Positions 9,156 through 18,888 of a stretch of DNA of 58,804 bases are shown here, in pieces. Both the position numbers and the translations under genes were made by a program. The notes under the pieces are model-generated. The model was not told where the DNA came from and did no database searches. It saw only the letters and a list, made by a program, of their open reading frames with translations. How positions within the stretch are numbered: position 1 is the first letter of the stretch; each line of letters starts with the position of its first letter. The DNA is from Pseudomonadota bacterium. GTDB taxonomy: Bacteria; Pseudomonadota; Alphaproteobacteria; Rhizobiales; Devosiaceae. The stretch is taken from the NCBI GenBank assembly GCA_023433775.1, contig JAEYTY010000099.1, positions 1-58,804 of the forward strand. The letters run 5' to 3'.

Positions 9156-11390
9156 ATGGCGGCGGGCCAAATACCTGTCCGCCGGAGGGGGAGTGCGGGT
9201 TTGACTAAGGAAGTGTGGCAGGCCGACGGGCGGGAGGTCGAAGCCATTGTGGCCGGGCGCCACAGCAATGCTTTTGCATTTCTGGGGCTGCATGATGTAG
9301 CGGGCCATTGGGTGCTGCGCGCCTTCGTGCCCCATGCCGAAACGCTGACAGCATATTCGCTTGATGGGACCGAACTGGGGCATTTGTTTCCCCGCCATCC
9401 GGGCGGGTTCTTCGAGGGCAAGGTCAACATCGCCGAGCGGCAACCGATCCGTTACCACGCGAAAAATGCGGGCGGGGAATGGGACGTGTTTGATCCATAT
9501 TCCTTCGGGCCGGTGCTTGGGCCGATGGATGATTTCTATATCGGCGAGGGGAGCCACCTCCGGCTGTTCGACAAGCTCGGCGCCCATGAGATGGAATTCG
9601 AGGGCATCCACGGTACGCATTTTGCGGTCTGGGCGCCCAATGCGCTGAGGGTTTCCGTTGTTGGGCCATTCAATGAATGGGATGGACGGCGTCATCCAAT
9701 GCGCAACCGGAATGGCATCTGGGAAGTGTTCATTCCAGTGCTCGGCACGGGCACGATCTACAAGTATGAAATTGTGGGTGCCGATGGCGTGGTCCTGCCG
9801 CTCAAGGCGGACCCTTATGCGCGCCAGGCCGAAATGCGTCCGCGCACGGCCTCCATCGTCCCCGATCCGACGCCGTTCACCTGGACGGACCAGGCCTATA
9901 TGGAAGAGCGCGCGGCCCGTGACTGGCGGCGTTCGCCCATGTCGATCTACGAGGTGCATCTCGGATCATGGCGCCGACGACCGGATGGCAGCTTCCTGAG
10001 CTATGATCAACTGGCCGAACAGCTGGTGCCCTATGCCGCGGACATGGGCTATACGCATCTCGAATTCATGCCGGTTTCCGAGCATCCGTTTGACCCCAGC
10101 TGGGGCTACCAGCCGACGGGCCTATTTGCGCCGACGGCGCGCTTTGGCGATCCCCCAGGATTTGCACGGCTGGTCAACGCAGCCCACGAAGCCGGGCTAG
10201 GCGTGATCCTTGACTGGGTGCCGGCGCATTTCCCGACGGATGCGCATGGGCTGGCGCATTTTGACGGTACAGCGCTTTATGAGCACGCCGATCCGCGTCA
10301 AGGGTTTCACCCCGACTGGAACACCGCCATCTACAATTTCGGGCGCAAGGAAGTTTCGAGCTTTCTCGTCAACAATGCGCTGTTTTGGTTCGAGAAATTC
10401 CATATCGACGGTCTGCGCGTCGATGCGGTGGCCTCGATGCTCTATCTCGATTACTCGCGGCAACCGGGCGAATGGGTGCCCAACCAGCATGGTGGCAACC
10501 AGAACCTCGAAGCCGTCGCGTTCCTCCAGCGCGTCAATGCCGAGGTCTATGGGCAGTTTCCCGGCGCCTTCATGATCGCCGAAGAATCCACGTCCTGGCC
10601 CGGTGTCAGTGCGCCGACCCATTCCGGCGGCCTTGGCTTCGGGTTCAAGTGGAACATGGGCTTCATGAACGATACGCTGCGGTTCATCAGCCGCGAGCCC
10701 GTGCATCGTCGCTTCCATCACAACGACATGACCTTCGGTATGATGTATGCGTTCAGCGAGAATTTTGTGCTGCCGCTGAGCCATGACGAAGTGGTGCATG
10801 GCAAGGGGTCGTTGCTCGAGAAAATGCCGGGCGATGACTGGCAACAGTTTGCCAATTTGCGCGCCTATCTCGGCTATATGTGGGGGCACCCGGGCAAGAA
10901 GCTGCTGTTCATGGGCCAGGAATTTGCCCAGCGCGACGAGTGGTCCGAGAGCAAAGCGCTCGACTGGTGGCTGCTTGATGCGCCGGCGCATGAGGGAATG
11001 CGCAGGCTGGTTGCCGACCTCAACGCAGCCTATCGCAGCCTGCCGGCGCTTTATGAGCGCGACTGCGAGCCGGACGGGTTTGAATGGCTTATCGGCAATG
11101 ATCACGCAAATTCGGTTTTCGCCTGGCTGCGCAAGGCGCCCGGGACTGACCCGGTGATGGTGATTTCAAACTTCACGCCGGTGCCACGCAGCTTCTATCG
11201 CGTTCCGCTGCCGCAGGCCGGTCGCTGGGTCGAGCGCCTCAATACCGATGCCGGATGGTATGGCGGGGGCAATACAGGCAATCAGGGCGGCGTGATTGCC
11301 AAAGCCGTGGAGGGACGGCACTGGCCGGCGGAGGCGGAGGTTTATTTGCCCCCGCTCGCGACGCTCTTTCTGAAATTCGAGCCCGAATGA
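9156..11390 (+). CDS. glgB: 1,4-alpha-glucan branching enzyme
   Basis: A 744-residue GH13 enzyme that cuts alpha-1,4 chains and re-attaches them as alpha-1,6 branches. Two N-terminal modules (about residues 20-220, with HGTHFAVWAPNALRVSVVGP as the CBM48 core) precede the catalytic barrel. Catalytic marks are GLRVDAVASMLYLDY (nucleophile Asp), MIAEESTSWPGVS (acid/base Glu) and LPLSHDEVVHGKGSL. Full length. Second gene of the operon; glgC follows after 57 bp. Confidence 0.97.
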   Translation: MAAGQIPVRRRGSAGLTKEVWQADGREVEAIVAGRHSNAFAFLGLHDVAGHWVLRAFVPHAETLTAYSLDGTELGHLFPRHPGGFFEGKVNIAERQPIRYHAKNAGGEWDVFDPYSFGPVLGPMDDFYIGEGSHLRLFDKLGAHEMEFEGIHGTHFAVWAPNALRVSVVGPFNEWDGRRHPMRNRNGIWEVFIPVLGTGTIYKYEIVGADGVVLPLKADPYARQAEMRPRTASIVPDPTPFTWTDQAYMEERAARDWRRSPMSIYEVHLGSWRRRPDGSFLSYDQLAEQLVPYAADMGYTHLEFMPVSEHPFDPSWGYQPTGLFAPTARFGDPPGFARLVNAAHEAGLGVILDWVPAHFPTDAHGLAHFDGTALYEHADPRQGFHPDWNTAIYNFGRKEVSSFLVNNALFWFEKFHIDGLRVDAVASMLYLDYSRQPGEWVPNQHGGNQNLEAVAFLQRVNAEVYGQFPGAFMIAEESTSWPGVSAPTHSGGLGFGFKWNMGFMNDTLRFISREPVHRRFHHNDMTFGMMYAFSENFVLPLSHDEVVHGKGSLLEKMPGDDWQQFANLRAYLGYMWGHPGKKLLFMGQEFAQRDEWSESKALDWWLLDAPAHEGMRRLVADLNAAYRSLPALYERDCEPDGFEWLIGNDHANSVFAWLRKAPGTDPVMVISNFTPVPRSFYRVPLPQAGRWVERLNTDAGWYGGGNTGNQGGVIAKAVEGRHWPAEAEVYLPPLATLFLKFEPE

Positions 11391-11447
11391 TCAGGGCCGA
11401 GGTGCAATACGTTCCGGATAAATCCGGGCATATGTGGAGGATAATTC

Positions 11448-12719
11448 ATGGCTGACTACAGGGTACCATCACCGCTGGCCCGCGAGGCCATGGCCTATGT
11501 GCTTGCGGGAGGACGCGGCACGCGGCTGATGGATTTGACTGACCGGCGCGCCAAGCCGGCCGTCTATTTTGGCGGCAAAGCGCGCATTATCGACTTCGCT
11601 CTGAGCAATGCCATCAATTCGGGCATTCGCCGCATTTCAGTCGCGACGCAATATCAGGCACACAGCCTGATCCGCCACCTGTCGCGCGGCTGGAACTTCC
11701 TTCGCACCGAGCGAAATGAAAGCTTTGACGTGCTGCCGGCCAGCCAGCGCATGGGTGAAGACAAATGGTATGCTGGCACAGCCGATGCTGTGTACCAAAA
11801 CATGGACATCATCGAGGATTATGGCGCGCGCTACATCGTCATTCTGGCGGGCGACCATATCTACAAGATGGACTATGAAATCATGCTGCGCCAGCATGTG
11901 GACACTGGCGCAGACGTAACCATCGGCTGTCTCGAAGTGCCGCGCATGGAAGCGACCGGGTTCGGCGTGATGCATGTCGACGGGCGCGATCGCGTCGTTG
12001 ATTTCGTCGAAAAGCCCAAGGACCCGCCGGGTATTCCCGACCGCCCGGACATGGCGCTGGCTTCGATGGGTATTTATGTGTTCGAAACGCGGTTCCTGAT
12101 GGAACAGCTCAAGCGCGATGCGGCCACCGAGGGGTCGAGCCGTGACTTCGGCAAGGATATCATCCCCTATATCGTCAAAAACGGTACGGCCTGGGCGCAC
12201 CGGTTCAACCGCTCCTGCGTCCGCTCCAGCAATGAAAACACGGCCTATTGGCGCGACGTTGGTACGGTCGATGCCTATTGGAAGGCCAATATCGACCTGA
12301 CCGATATCACGCCGCAGCTCGACCTCTATGACCGTGACTGGCCGATCTGGACTTATGCCGAGATCACGCCGCCGGCCAAGTTCGTGCATGATTTTGATGG
12401 GCGCCGCGGTTCGGCGGTGAATTCGCTGGTCTCGGGCGACTGCATCATCTCGGGTGGGCAATTGCAGCGCACGCTGCTGTCGACCGGTGGCCGGGTGCAT
12501 TCCTATTCCATGCTGGAAGAGGCCGTGGTGCTGCCCTATTGCGACATTGGGCGTAATGCGCGGCTGAAAAAGGTGGTCATCGACCGAGGTGTCAATATCC
12601 CCGAGGGTCTGGTGGTCGGTGAAGACCCGGAGTTTGATGCCAAGTGGTTCTACCGGACCGAGGAAGGCGTCACCCTGATCACGCAGAACATGATCAATAA
12701 ATATCTGGCGGGTCGATGA
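11448..12719 (+). CDS. glgC: Glucose-1-phosphate adenylyltransferase (ADP-glucose pyrophosphorylase)
   Basis: A 423-residue enzyme making ADP-glucose from ATP and glucose-1-phosphate, the committed step of bacterial glycogen synthesis. The nucleotidyltransferase signature AYVLAGGRGTRLMDLTDRRA lies at about residues 15-34, followed by KPAVYFGGKARIIDFALSN. Also present are GTADAVYQNMDII and a C-terminal left-handed beta-helix region. GGAGG lies just before the ATG. The last bases overlap the glgA start by 4 bp (ATGA), indicating translational coupling. Enzymes of this class are usually allosterically regulated; the effector is not evident here. Confidence 0.97.
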   Translation: MADYRVPSPLAREAMAYVLAGGRGTRLMDLTDRRAKPAVYFGGKARIIDFALSNAINSGIRRISVATQYQAHSLIRHLSRGWNFLRTERNESFDVLPASQRMGEDKWYAGTADAVYQNMDIIEDYGARYIVILAGDHIYKMDYEIMLRQHVDTGADVTIGCLEVPRMEATGFGVMHVDGRDRVVDFVEKPKDPPGIPDRPDMALASMGIYVFETRFLMEQLKRDAATEGSSRDFGKDIIPYIVKNGTAWAHRFNRSCVRSSNENTAYWRDVGTVDAYWKANIDLTDITPQLDLYDRDWPIWTYAEITPPAKFVHDFDGRRGSAVNSLVSGDCIISGGQLQRTLLSTGGRVHSYSMLEEAVVLPYCDIGRNARLKKVVIDRGVNIPEGLVVGEDPEFDAKWFYRTEEGVTLITQNMINKYLAGR

Positions 12720-14179
12720 TCGAAGTTCTTTCGGTTACCTCGGAGATCTATCCGCTGATCAAGACCGGTGGGCTGGCCGATGTGGCCGGCGCTCTGCCCG
12801 GCGCGCTTGGCGAATCCGGGGTGACCATGCGTACGCTCGTGCCTGGCTATCCCGCCGTGATGGCGAAGATGACTAGTGGACGCGAGGTGGCGACCTTCGC
12901 CGACCTGTTCGGGGTCAAGGCGCGGCTGATTGCGGGACGCGCCGAGGGGCTCGATCTCATCGTGCTCGACGCCCCGGCGCTCTATGACCGGCCCGGTAAT
13001 CCCTATATGGGCCCGGAAGGCTGGGACTGGCCGGATAACTGGAAGCGCTTTGCGGCCCTCTCATGGGTAGCGTCGGAGCTCGGTTTGGGTCTTGTCGAAG
13101 GCTATCGGCCGCAGGTGATTCACGCCCATGACTGGCAGGCCGGACTCGTGCCTGCCTATGTGAAATATGGTCCGTCATCGAAGCTGAAGACGGTCATTAC
13201 CGTCCACAACATGGCGTTTCAGGGCACATTTGGGGCCGATATTTTTGCGCAGCTGCGACTGCCGAGCCATGCCTTCTCGGTTGAGGGCGTCGAATATTAT
13301 GGGGGCGTTGGTTACCTGAAAGCCGGCGTGGAATGCGCCGATGTGGTCACCACTGTCAGCCCGACCTATGCAGCGGAGATCCGCACCCCGGCCTTTGGCA
13401 TGGGGCTAGAAGGGCTGCTGAATAACCGGTCCGAGACGGTGTTCGGCGTGCTCAATGGCATCGACATGGGAGCCTGGAACCCCGCCGTCGACCCGGCCCT
13501 GGCGCAGAACTATGCGGTCAATACGCTGCAGAATCGGGCGGGAAACAAGAAGGCGGTGCAAGAGGCCTTTGGCCTCGAGCCTTCGGATGGTCCGCTTTTC
13601 GCCGTGGTCAGCCGCCTGACCTGGCAGAAGGGCATCGACCTCCTGGCTGCCTGTATCGACCAGATCGTGAGTGCCGGTGGACAATTGGCCGTTCTGGGGT
13701 CCGGCGATGCTGAACTTGAAAATGCCATTCGCGGAGGCGCCATGCGTCATCCGGGTCAGGTTGGCCTTGTTACGGGCTATAATGAGGCCCTGAGCCATCT
13801 GGTGCAAGGCGGGGCCGACGTGATGGTCGTGCCCTCGCGCTTTGAGCCCTGCGGACTGACCCAGCTTTATGCGTTGCGATATGGCTGCGTGCCTTTGGTC
13901 AGCCGCGTCGGCGGGCTCAATGACACCGTGATCGACGCCAATGTGGCGGCGCTGCAGGCCGAGGTGGCAACGGGCGTGCAGTTTGCACCGCCCAGCGAGG
14001 CCGCCTTGGCCGACGCCATCAGGCGGACCTTGGCGCTCTATGCCGACGAGAAGATGTGGAAGAAGATGCAGCGGCGGGGCATGAAGTCGGATGTGAGCTG
14101 GGAATCCAGCGCCGCCCGCTATGCCCAGCTCTATGCGTCATTGATCGGACTTACGACAGATGACAGTGCAGACGATTAA
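12716..14179 (+). CDS. glgA: Glycogen synthase (ADP-glucose dependent, GT5)
   Basis: A 487-residue GT-B glycosyltransferase that extends alpha-1,4-glucan from ADP-glucose. The N-terminal KTGGLADVAGALPGAL motif binds the sugar nucleotide. HAHDWQAGLVPAY, the VSRLTWQKGIDLL stretch and the C-terminal PSRFEPCGLTQLYALRYG region are all canonical. Start overlaps the glgC stop by 4 bp; its own end overlaps the pgm start by 20 bp (14160-14179). Confidence 0.97.
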   Translation: MIEVLSVTSEIYPLIKTGGLADVAGALPGALGESGVTMRTLVPGYPAVMAKMTSGREVATFADLFGVKARLIAGRAEGLDLIVLDAPALYDRPGNPYMGPEGWDWPDNWKRFAALSWVASELGLGLVEGYRPQVIHAHDWQAGLVPAYVKYGPSSKLKTVITVHNMAFQGTFGADIFAQLRLPSHAFSVEGVEYYGGVGYLKAGVECADVVTTVSPTYAAEIRTPAFGMGLEGLLNNRSETVFGVLNGIDMGAWNPAVDPALAQNYAVNTLQNRAGNKKAVQEAFGLEPSDGPLFAVVSRLTWQKGIDLLAACIDQIVSAGGQLAVLGSGDAELENAIRGGAMRHPGQVGLVTGYNEALSHLVQGGADVMVVPSRFEPCGLTQLYALRYGCVPLVSRVGGLNDTVIDANVAALQAEVATGVQFAPPSEAALADAIRRTLALYADEKMWKKMQRRGMKSDVSWESSAARYAQLYASLIGLTTDDSADD

Positions 14180-15794
14180 AACCAGTCCATATGCCGACCA
14201 GAAGCCAGGCACGTCGGGCCTGCGCAAGCGGGTGACGGTCTATAGCCAGCCCAATTACGTCGAGAATTACATCCAGGCGATTTTTGATTGCCTCGAAGGG
14301 TTTGAGGGCCAGACGCTGGTTATCGGTGGCGATGGGCGTTTCTACAATGACGTCGCCATCCAGAAAGCGATCCGCATCGCGGCGGCCAATGGGTTTGGCA
14401 AGGTTCTGGTGGGGCAGGGTGGCTTGCTGTCGACGCCTGCGGCCAGCCATGTCATTCGCCATTACAAGGCTTTTGGCGGGCTCGTGCTTTCGGCCAGCCA
14501 TAATCCGGGTGGCCCGGAAGGCGATTTCGGCATCAAATACAATATCGGTAACGGCGGACCGGCGCCGGAAAAGATTACCGACGCGGTGTTTGAACGCACG
14601 AAGGTGATCGAGCGCTACAGGACGCTGGATACGCCCGATATCGATCTCAATAAAATTGGCTCCCAGCAGGTGGGACCGATGGTGGTCGAGGTCATCGACC
14701 CCGTGAAAGACTATGCAGCGCTGATGCAGACGCTGTTTGACTTCGACGCGATCCGAAGCCTCTTTGGTTCGGAGTTCCGCATGACGTTTGACGCGATGTC
14801 CGCGGTGACCGGACCCTATGCCCACGCGATCATCGAAGGGATTTTGGGCGCGCCCAAGGGGACTGTAATCAATGGCACGCCATCTCCATCCTTCAATGAC
14901 GGGCATCCGGACCCGAACCTCGTCTATTGCAAGGACATGTATGACCTGCTGATGACGCCAGACGGGCCCGACTTCGGCGCGGCGTCGGACGGCGATGGCG
15001 ACCGTAACCTCATCATCGGCAAGAACCGGTTCGTGACGCCGTCAGACTCGCTGGCGCTGTTGGCCGCAAATGCGCATCTGGCGCCGGGCTATAGCAAGGG
15101 CATTGCCGGCATTGCCCGCTCGATGCCGACAAGTGCTGCAGCAGACCGGGTGGCGGAGCGGCTCGGCATCGAGATGCACGAGACCCCAACAGGCTGGAAG
15201 TTTTTTGGCAATCTGCTCGATGCGGGCCGCGTCACCATTTGCGGAGAGGAAAGCGCCGGCACCGGATCGGACCATGTGCGCGAAAAGGACGGTCTCTGGG
15301 CCGTGCTGCTCTGGCTGAACATTCTCGCGGTACGCCGACAGGGCGTCGACGAAATCGTCCGCGAGCACTGGGCGATTTACGGCCGCAACTATTATACGCG
15401 CCACGACTATGAAGCGGTCGATGCGGCGATAGCGAACAAGCTGGTCGATGATTTGCGGGCAAAACTTCCTTCATTGCCGGGCCAGATTTTGGCCGATGAC
15501 ATGAAAGTCGCCTATGCCGATGACTTCACCTATCACGACCCTGTCGATGGCTCGACCAGCGCCAGGCAGGGCGTTCGCATCGGCTTTGCCGATGGATCAA
15601 GAATAGTCCTCCGCCTCTCAGGAACCGGGACGGTGGGCGCCACGTTGCGTGTCTACCTTGAACGCTACGAGGCTGCCGATGGACGCCATGATCTCGACAC
15701 CCAACTCGCCCTCGAACCCCTTATCGGGATCGTCGAGCAATTGGCAGAGATCAAGGCAAGAACCGGACGGACCGAGCCCAGCGTCATTACCTAG
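14160..15794 (+). CDS. pgm: Phosphoglucomutase (alpha-D-glucose)
   Basis: A 544-residue enzyme interconverting glucose-1-phosphate and glucose-6-phosphate, linking glycogen to glycolysis. The active-site phosphoserine loop is SASHNPGGPEGDFGIKYN, the Mg2+ loop is SDGDGDRNLI, and the sugar-binding loop is CGEESAGTGSDHVREKDG. A C-terminal phosphate-binding RLSGTGTVGATLRVYLE is present. Start lies inside the last 20 bp of glgA in another frame, a coupling arrangement also typical of rhizobial glg clusters. Confidence 0.97.
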   Translation: MTVQTIKTSPYADQKPGTSGLRKRVTVYSQPNYVENYIQAIFDCLEGFEGQTLVIGGDGRFYNDVAIQKAIRIAAANGFGKVLVGQGGLLSTPAASHVIRHYKAFGGLVLSASHNPGGPEGDFGIKYNIGNGGPAPEKITDAVFERTKVIERYRTLDTPDIDLNKIGSQQVGPMVVEVIDPVKDYAALMQTLFDFDAIRSLFGSEFRMTFDAMSAVTGPYAHAIIEGILGAPKGTVINGTPSPSFNDGHPDPNLVYCKDMYDLLMTPDGPDFGAASDGDGDRNLIIGKNRFVTPSDSLALLAANAHLAPGYSKGIAGIARSMPTSAAADRVAERLGIEMHETPTGWKFFGNLLDAGRVTICGEESAGTGSDHVREKDGLWAVLLWLNILAVRRQGVDEIVREHWAIYGRNYYTRHDYEAVDAAIANKLVDDLRAKLPSLPGQILADDMKVAYADDFTYHDPVDGSTSARQGVRIGFADGSRIVLRLSGTGTVGATLRVYLERYEAADGRHDLDTQLALEPLIGIVEQLAEIKARTGRTEPSVIT

Positions 15795-15807
15795 ATCGGC
15801 CTTATCG

Positions 15808-17808
15808 ATGAAACCAGAACTGGTGCCCAATGCCGGGCGTACCGAAACGCTTGGCGCGACGGTGACGCCCGAGGGCGTGAATTTCGCCGTCTATTCAGAA
15901 AGCGCGACCAATATTTGGGTGTGCCTGTTTGACGAAGCCGATCAGGAGATCGACCGGTTTGAGCTTGATGTGCATCAGGACCATATCTGGGCCGGGCTGA
16001 TCACCAATGTGAGCGCAGGAGCCCGCTATGGCCTGCGGGCCGATGGCCCATATGATCCGGACCAAGGCCTGTTCTTTGATCCCAACAAGCTGTTGGTCGA
16101 CCCCTATGCACGGCATCTCGACCGGGTCTTTGTGCGCTCGCCACGGCTGCGGTTCGCGCGCGAGGACGCGGTGGATACGGCGCCGCTGGTGCCCAAGGCC
16201 ATCGTGCGCGGTGGCGCTGAAGAGCTGGCCAAGCCACGCAAGAAGAAAACGCCCGGCCTGTTCTATGAGCTCAATGTGCGCGGCTTCACCATGCGCCATC
16301 CGAGTGTGCAAGGGCCCTTGCGCGGCACCGTTGCCGCGCTGACCACCAAACGGGTGATTGATCATTTCAAATATCTGGGCGTCGATACGGTTCAACTGAT
16401 GCCCACTGCGGCTTGGATCGATGAGGGCCATTTGCCGGCACTGGGGCTGACCAATGCCTGGGGCTATAATCCCGTCGCCTATTTCGCGGTTGATCCGCGC
16501 CTGGTGCCGCGGGGTCCGCAGGAATTGCGGTTTATGACCGATGCCTATCGCAAGGCCGGGATCAATGTGATCCTCGACGTTGTCTACAACCACACAGGCG
16601 AGGGCGACCAGCAGGGCCCGATCCTGTCGATGATGGGCCTTGATCCGCAGACCTATTATCGCTGGGTCGACGTCGACGGAAAGAAGTACCTCGTCAATGA
16701 CACCGGCACCGGCAATACGCTGCGCTGTGACCATCCGGCCGTGCAGCGGCTCGTGATCGACAGCCTGCGCTATTATGTCGAGGAGCTTGGTGTTTCCGGC
16801 TTCCGCTTTGACCTGGCCACTATTCTCGGGCGCGAGCCGGCGTTTAATCCGGAAGCGGAGATGCTCAGGAAGATCAAGGAAGACCCGGTGCTAAGCCAGG
16901 TCATCCTCGTGGCTGAGCCTTGGGATCCGGGTCCGGGCGGCTATGCCGTCGGCAAATTTGGCCAGGAATTCCAGGAACATAACGACACCTATCGTGACGA
17001 AATCCGCGCGTTCTGGCGGGGCGAGTCGGCCAAGATCGGCGCCCTGGCGGGCAAGATTTCAGGCTCGGCTGAAATTTTCAATTTTGCCGGGCGCAAGCCG
17101 CATCACGGGGTAAACATGCTGGCCGTGCATGATGGTTTCACTCTACGTGATCTCGTCAGCTATCAGGACAAGCACAACGACGCCAATGGCGAGAACAACA
17201 AGGACGGCCACAACAATAACCAGTCCTGGAATTGTGGTGTCGAGGGCGAAACCGAGGATGAAGGCATCATCGCTGCGCGCAAGCGGGACGTGCGGGCCAT
17301 GCTCGCAACGCTGTTCCTGTCCCGCGGTACACCGCTGATCCAGCAGGGCGACGAATTGTACCGGACCCAGCAGGGCAATAATAATGCCTATGCGCAGGAC
17401 AATGAAATTACCTGGCTGGATTGGGAAAATGCCGATGGCGCGCTGGTCGATTTCGTTTCAGCCATCAACGCGTTCCGCAAGGCACATCCGGCGGTCAGCC
17501 ATGATCACTGGCTGAACGGGCAGGATCGCACGGGCGCGCGCGACGTCGTCTGGCTGCACCCCGATGGGCGCGAGATGAACGAAGGCGACTGGAATGATTC
17601 CGGCGCTTCGGTGCTGGGAATGCATGTCCGGCATAAAGACGACGAGGTCGTGGTCTGGTTCAACCGGCGTGTGGAACCCGTGGTGGCACGACTGCCTGAG
17701 GGCGCATGGGCTATCGGCATTCAATCCGATGACACGGCGCAGGTGCCGCTGACAGAAGGCACAGCCATGCTGCCGCCCCGTTCCGTTATCGCACTCGTGC
17801 GGGGATAG
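15808..17808 (+). CDS. glgX: Glycogen debranching enzyme
   Basis: A 666-residue GH13 isoamylase-type enzyme that removes alpha-1,6-linked side chains left by GlgP. The N-terminal CBM48-like region begins with LGATVTPEGVNFAVYSESA. Barrel marks are INVILDVVYNHTGEGDQQGP, GFRFDLATILGRE (nucleophile), LVAEPWDPGPGGY (acid/base) and LAVHDGFTLRDLVSY. The frame is open further upstream into pgm, but the ATG at 15808, 13 bp after pgm, gives the normal N-terminus. Its TAG stop abuts the stop codon of ureG on the other strand with no base between. Confidence 0.96.
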   Translation: MKPELVPNAGRTETLGATVTPEGVNFAVYSESATNIWVCLFDEADQEIDRFELDVHQDHIWAGLITNVSAGARYGLRADGPYDPDQGLFFDPNKLLVDPYARHLDRVFVRSPRLRFAREDAVDTAPLVPKAIVRGGAEELAKPRKKKTPGLFYELNVRGFTMRHPSVQGPLRGTVAALTTKRVIDHFKYLGVDTVQLMPTAAWIDEGHLPALGLTNAWGYNPVAYFAVDPRLVPRGPQELRFMTDAYRKAGINVILDVVYNHTGEGDQQGPILSMMGLDPQTYYRWVDVDGKKYLVNDTGTGNTLRCDHPAVQRLVIDSLRYYVEELGVSGFRFDLATILGREPAFNPEAEMLRKIKEDPVLSQVILVAEPWDPGPGGYAVGKFGQEFQEHNDTYRDEIRAFWRGESAKIGALAGKISGSAEIFNFAGRKPHHGVNMLAVHDGFTLRDLVSYQDKHNDANGENNKDGHNNNQSWNCGVEGETEDEGIIAARKRDVRAMLATLFLSRGTPLIQQGDELYRTQQGNNNAYAQDNEITWLDWENADGALVDFVSAINAFRKAHPAVSHDHWLNGQDRTGARDVVWLHPDGREMNEGDWNDSGASVLGMHVRHKDDEVVVWFNRRVEPVVARLPEGAWAIGIQSDDTAQVPLTEGTAMLPPRSVIALVRG

Positions 17809-18441
17809 TTACTCCGCCGCCATCGCGGCAAGTCCACCATGCTTTTCGATGAAGCTGATGATATCGTCGAGACTTTCGCGGCGCAAAAGGTCTGTGAAGA
17901 CATAGGGCCTGCCTTCGCGAACCTTTTGTGTGTCGCTTTCCATCACCTCAAGGCTGGCGCCGACATGCGGCGCCAGATCGGTGTGGGTGATGACAAGCAG
18001 GTCAGAGCGCGAAATGGCGGGGCCACCCTTGCGGGGCACTTTTTCGCCCTGCGCAACCGAAATCACATAGATGGTCAAGTCGGCCAAATCCGGCGAAAAC
18101 GTCGCCGCCAGATTGTCGCCACCGCTTTCGATCAGGATGATATCGAGATCAGGGAATTTGCGATTGAGGTCGTCGATGGCGGCGAGGTTCAGCGACGCAT
18201 CTTCGCGGATGGCGGTATGGGGGCAGCCACCGGTTTCGACCCCAACGATCCGATCCTCGGAAATGGCCTGGACACGGGCAAGGATCAGCGCGTCTTCCTG
18301 GGTGTAGATGTCGTTGGTGACCACGGCCATTGAATAGCGGTCGCGCATGGCCTTGAGCAGCATCTCGCACAGCGTTGTCTTGCCCGAGCCGACCGGGCCA
18401 CCAATGCCGATACGAAGTGGGCCGTTGAGACTTCTCGACAT
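17809..18441 (-). CDS. ureG: Urease accessory GTPase UreG
   Basis: A 210-residue SIMIBI-class GTPase that delivers nickel and hydrolyses GTP during urease metallocentre assembly with UreD and UreF. P-loop GGPVGSGKTTL is at about residues 14-24. The nickel-binding Cys-Pro-His motif is in GVETGGCPHTAIREDAS, and ESGGDNLAATFSPDLAD and VAQGEKVPRKGGP are conserved. Oddity: the guanine-specificity motif, normally NKxD before LAP, reads THTD (VITHTDLAP). ATG at 18441 has GGAG 7 nt upstream; a TTG 12 bp earlier is less likely. Last gene of the urea block, convergent with glgX. Confidence 0.96.
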   Translation of the reverse strand: MSRSLNGPLRIGIGGPVGSGKTTLCEMLLKAMRDRYSMAVVTNDIYTQEDALILARVQAISEDRIVGVETGGCPHTAIREDASLNLAAIDDLNRKFPDLDIILIESGGDNLAATFSPDLADLTIYVISVAQGEKVPRKGGPAISRSDLLVITHTDLAPHVGASLEVMESDTQKVREGRPYVFTDLLRRESLDDIISFIEKHGGLAAMAAE

Positions 18442-18456
18442 GGTTGGCTCCAAAAA

Positions 18457-18888
18457 TCAGTTGAAACGCAGATAGAGCAGGGCAAGGAAACCCAAGCCGA
18501 GCAGGATGCAGAGAGGCGAATAGACTCGGCGGTCGTTGAGACGGAAATTGGGCTCGGGCGTGATGCTGGCCCACCATGGGGTGAAGCCAATAATGCCCCG
18601 GGCAAGGAACACCGCCGCCAAGGCAACGCCGGCAAGGTTGAGCCAAACACCGCCGCTATCGTGATCGGCAAGGGCGAGGCCAAAAACGCCGGCCGTAAGC
18701 GTGGCCAGGGCGACAGCCAATGAGGCCAGGCGGGGCGGCATCTTCTGGATATCCCTGAAGCCCACCACTGTCTGGGCCAGCAGCTTCTCATTGCGAATGG
18801 GCCAGGTGCGGCCGAAGGCCCAGAGAAAATGGGCGAGCGACACAGCCGACAAGGCAATGAACATCAGGGAGGAGATAAACATGTTCAT
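18457..18888 (-). CDS. DUF3995-like small membrane protein within the urease accessory genes
   Basis: A 143-residue protein with about four hydrophobic segments: FISSLMFIALSAVSLAHFLW at the N-terminus, ASLAVALATLTAGVFGLALA, LAGVALAAVFLARGIIGF, and LCILLGLGFLALLYLRF at the end. The FRDIQKMPPRLASLA loop and FTPWWASITPEPNF resemble DUF3995 proteins, whose function is unknown. The start overlaps the ureF stop by 4 bp (ATGA) and ureG begins 15 bp after its end, so it is co-translated with the urease chaperones. A role in metal or urea/ammonia passage would be speculation. Confidence 0.75.
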   Translation of the reverse strand: MNMFISSLMFIALSAVSLAHFLWAFGRTWPIRNEKLLAQTVVGFRDIQKMPPRLASLAVALATLTAGVFGLALADHDSGGVWLNLAGVALAAVFLARGIIGFTPWWASITPEPNFRLNDRRVYSPLCILLGLGFLALLYLRFN

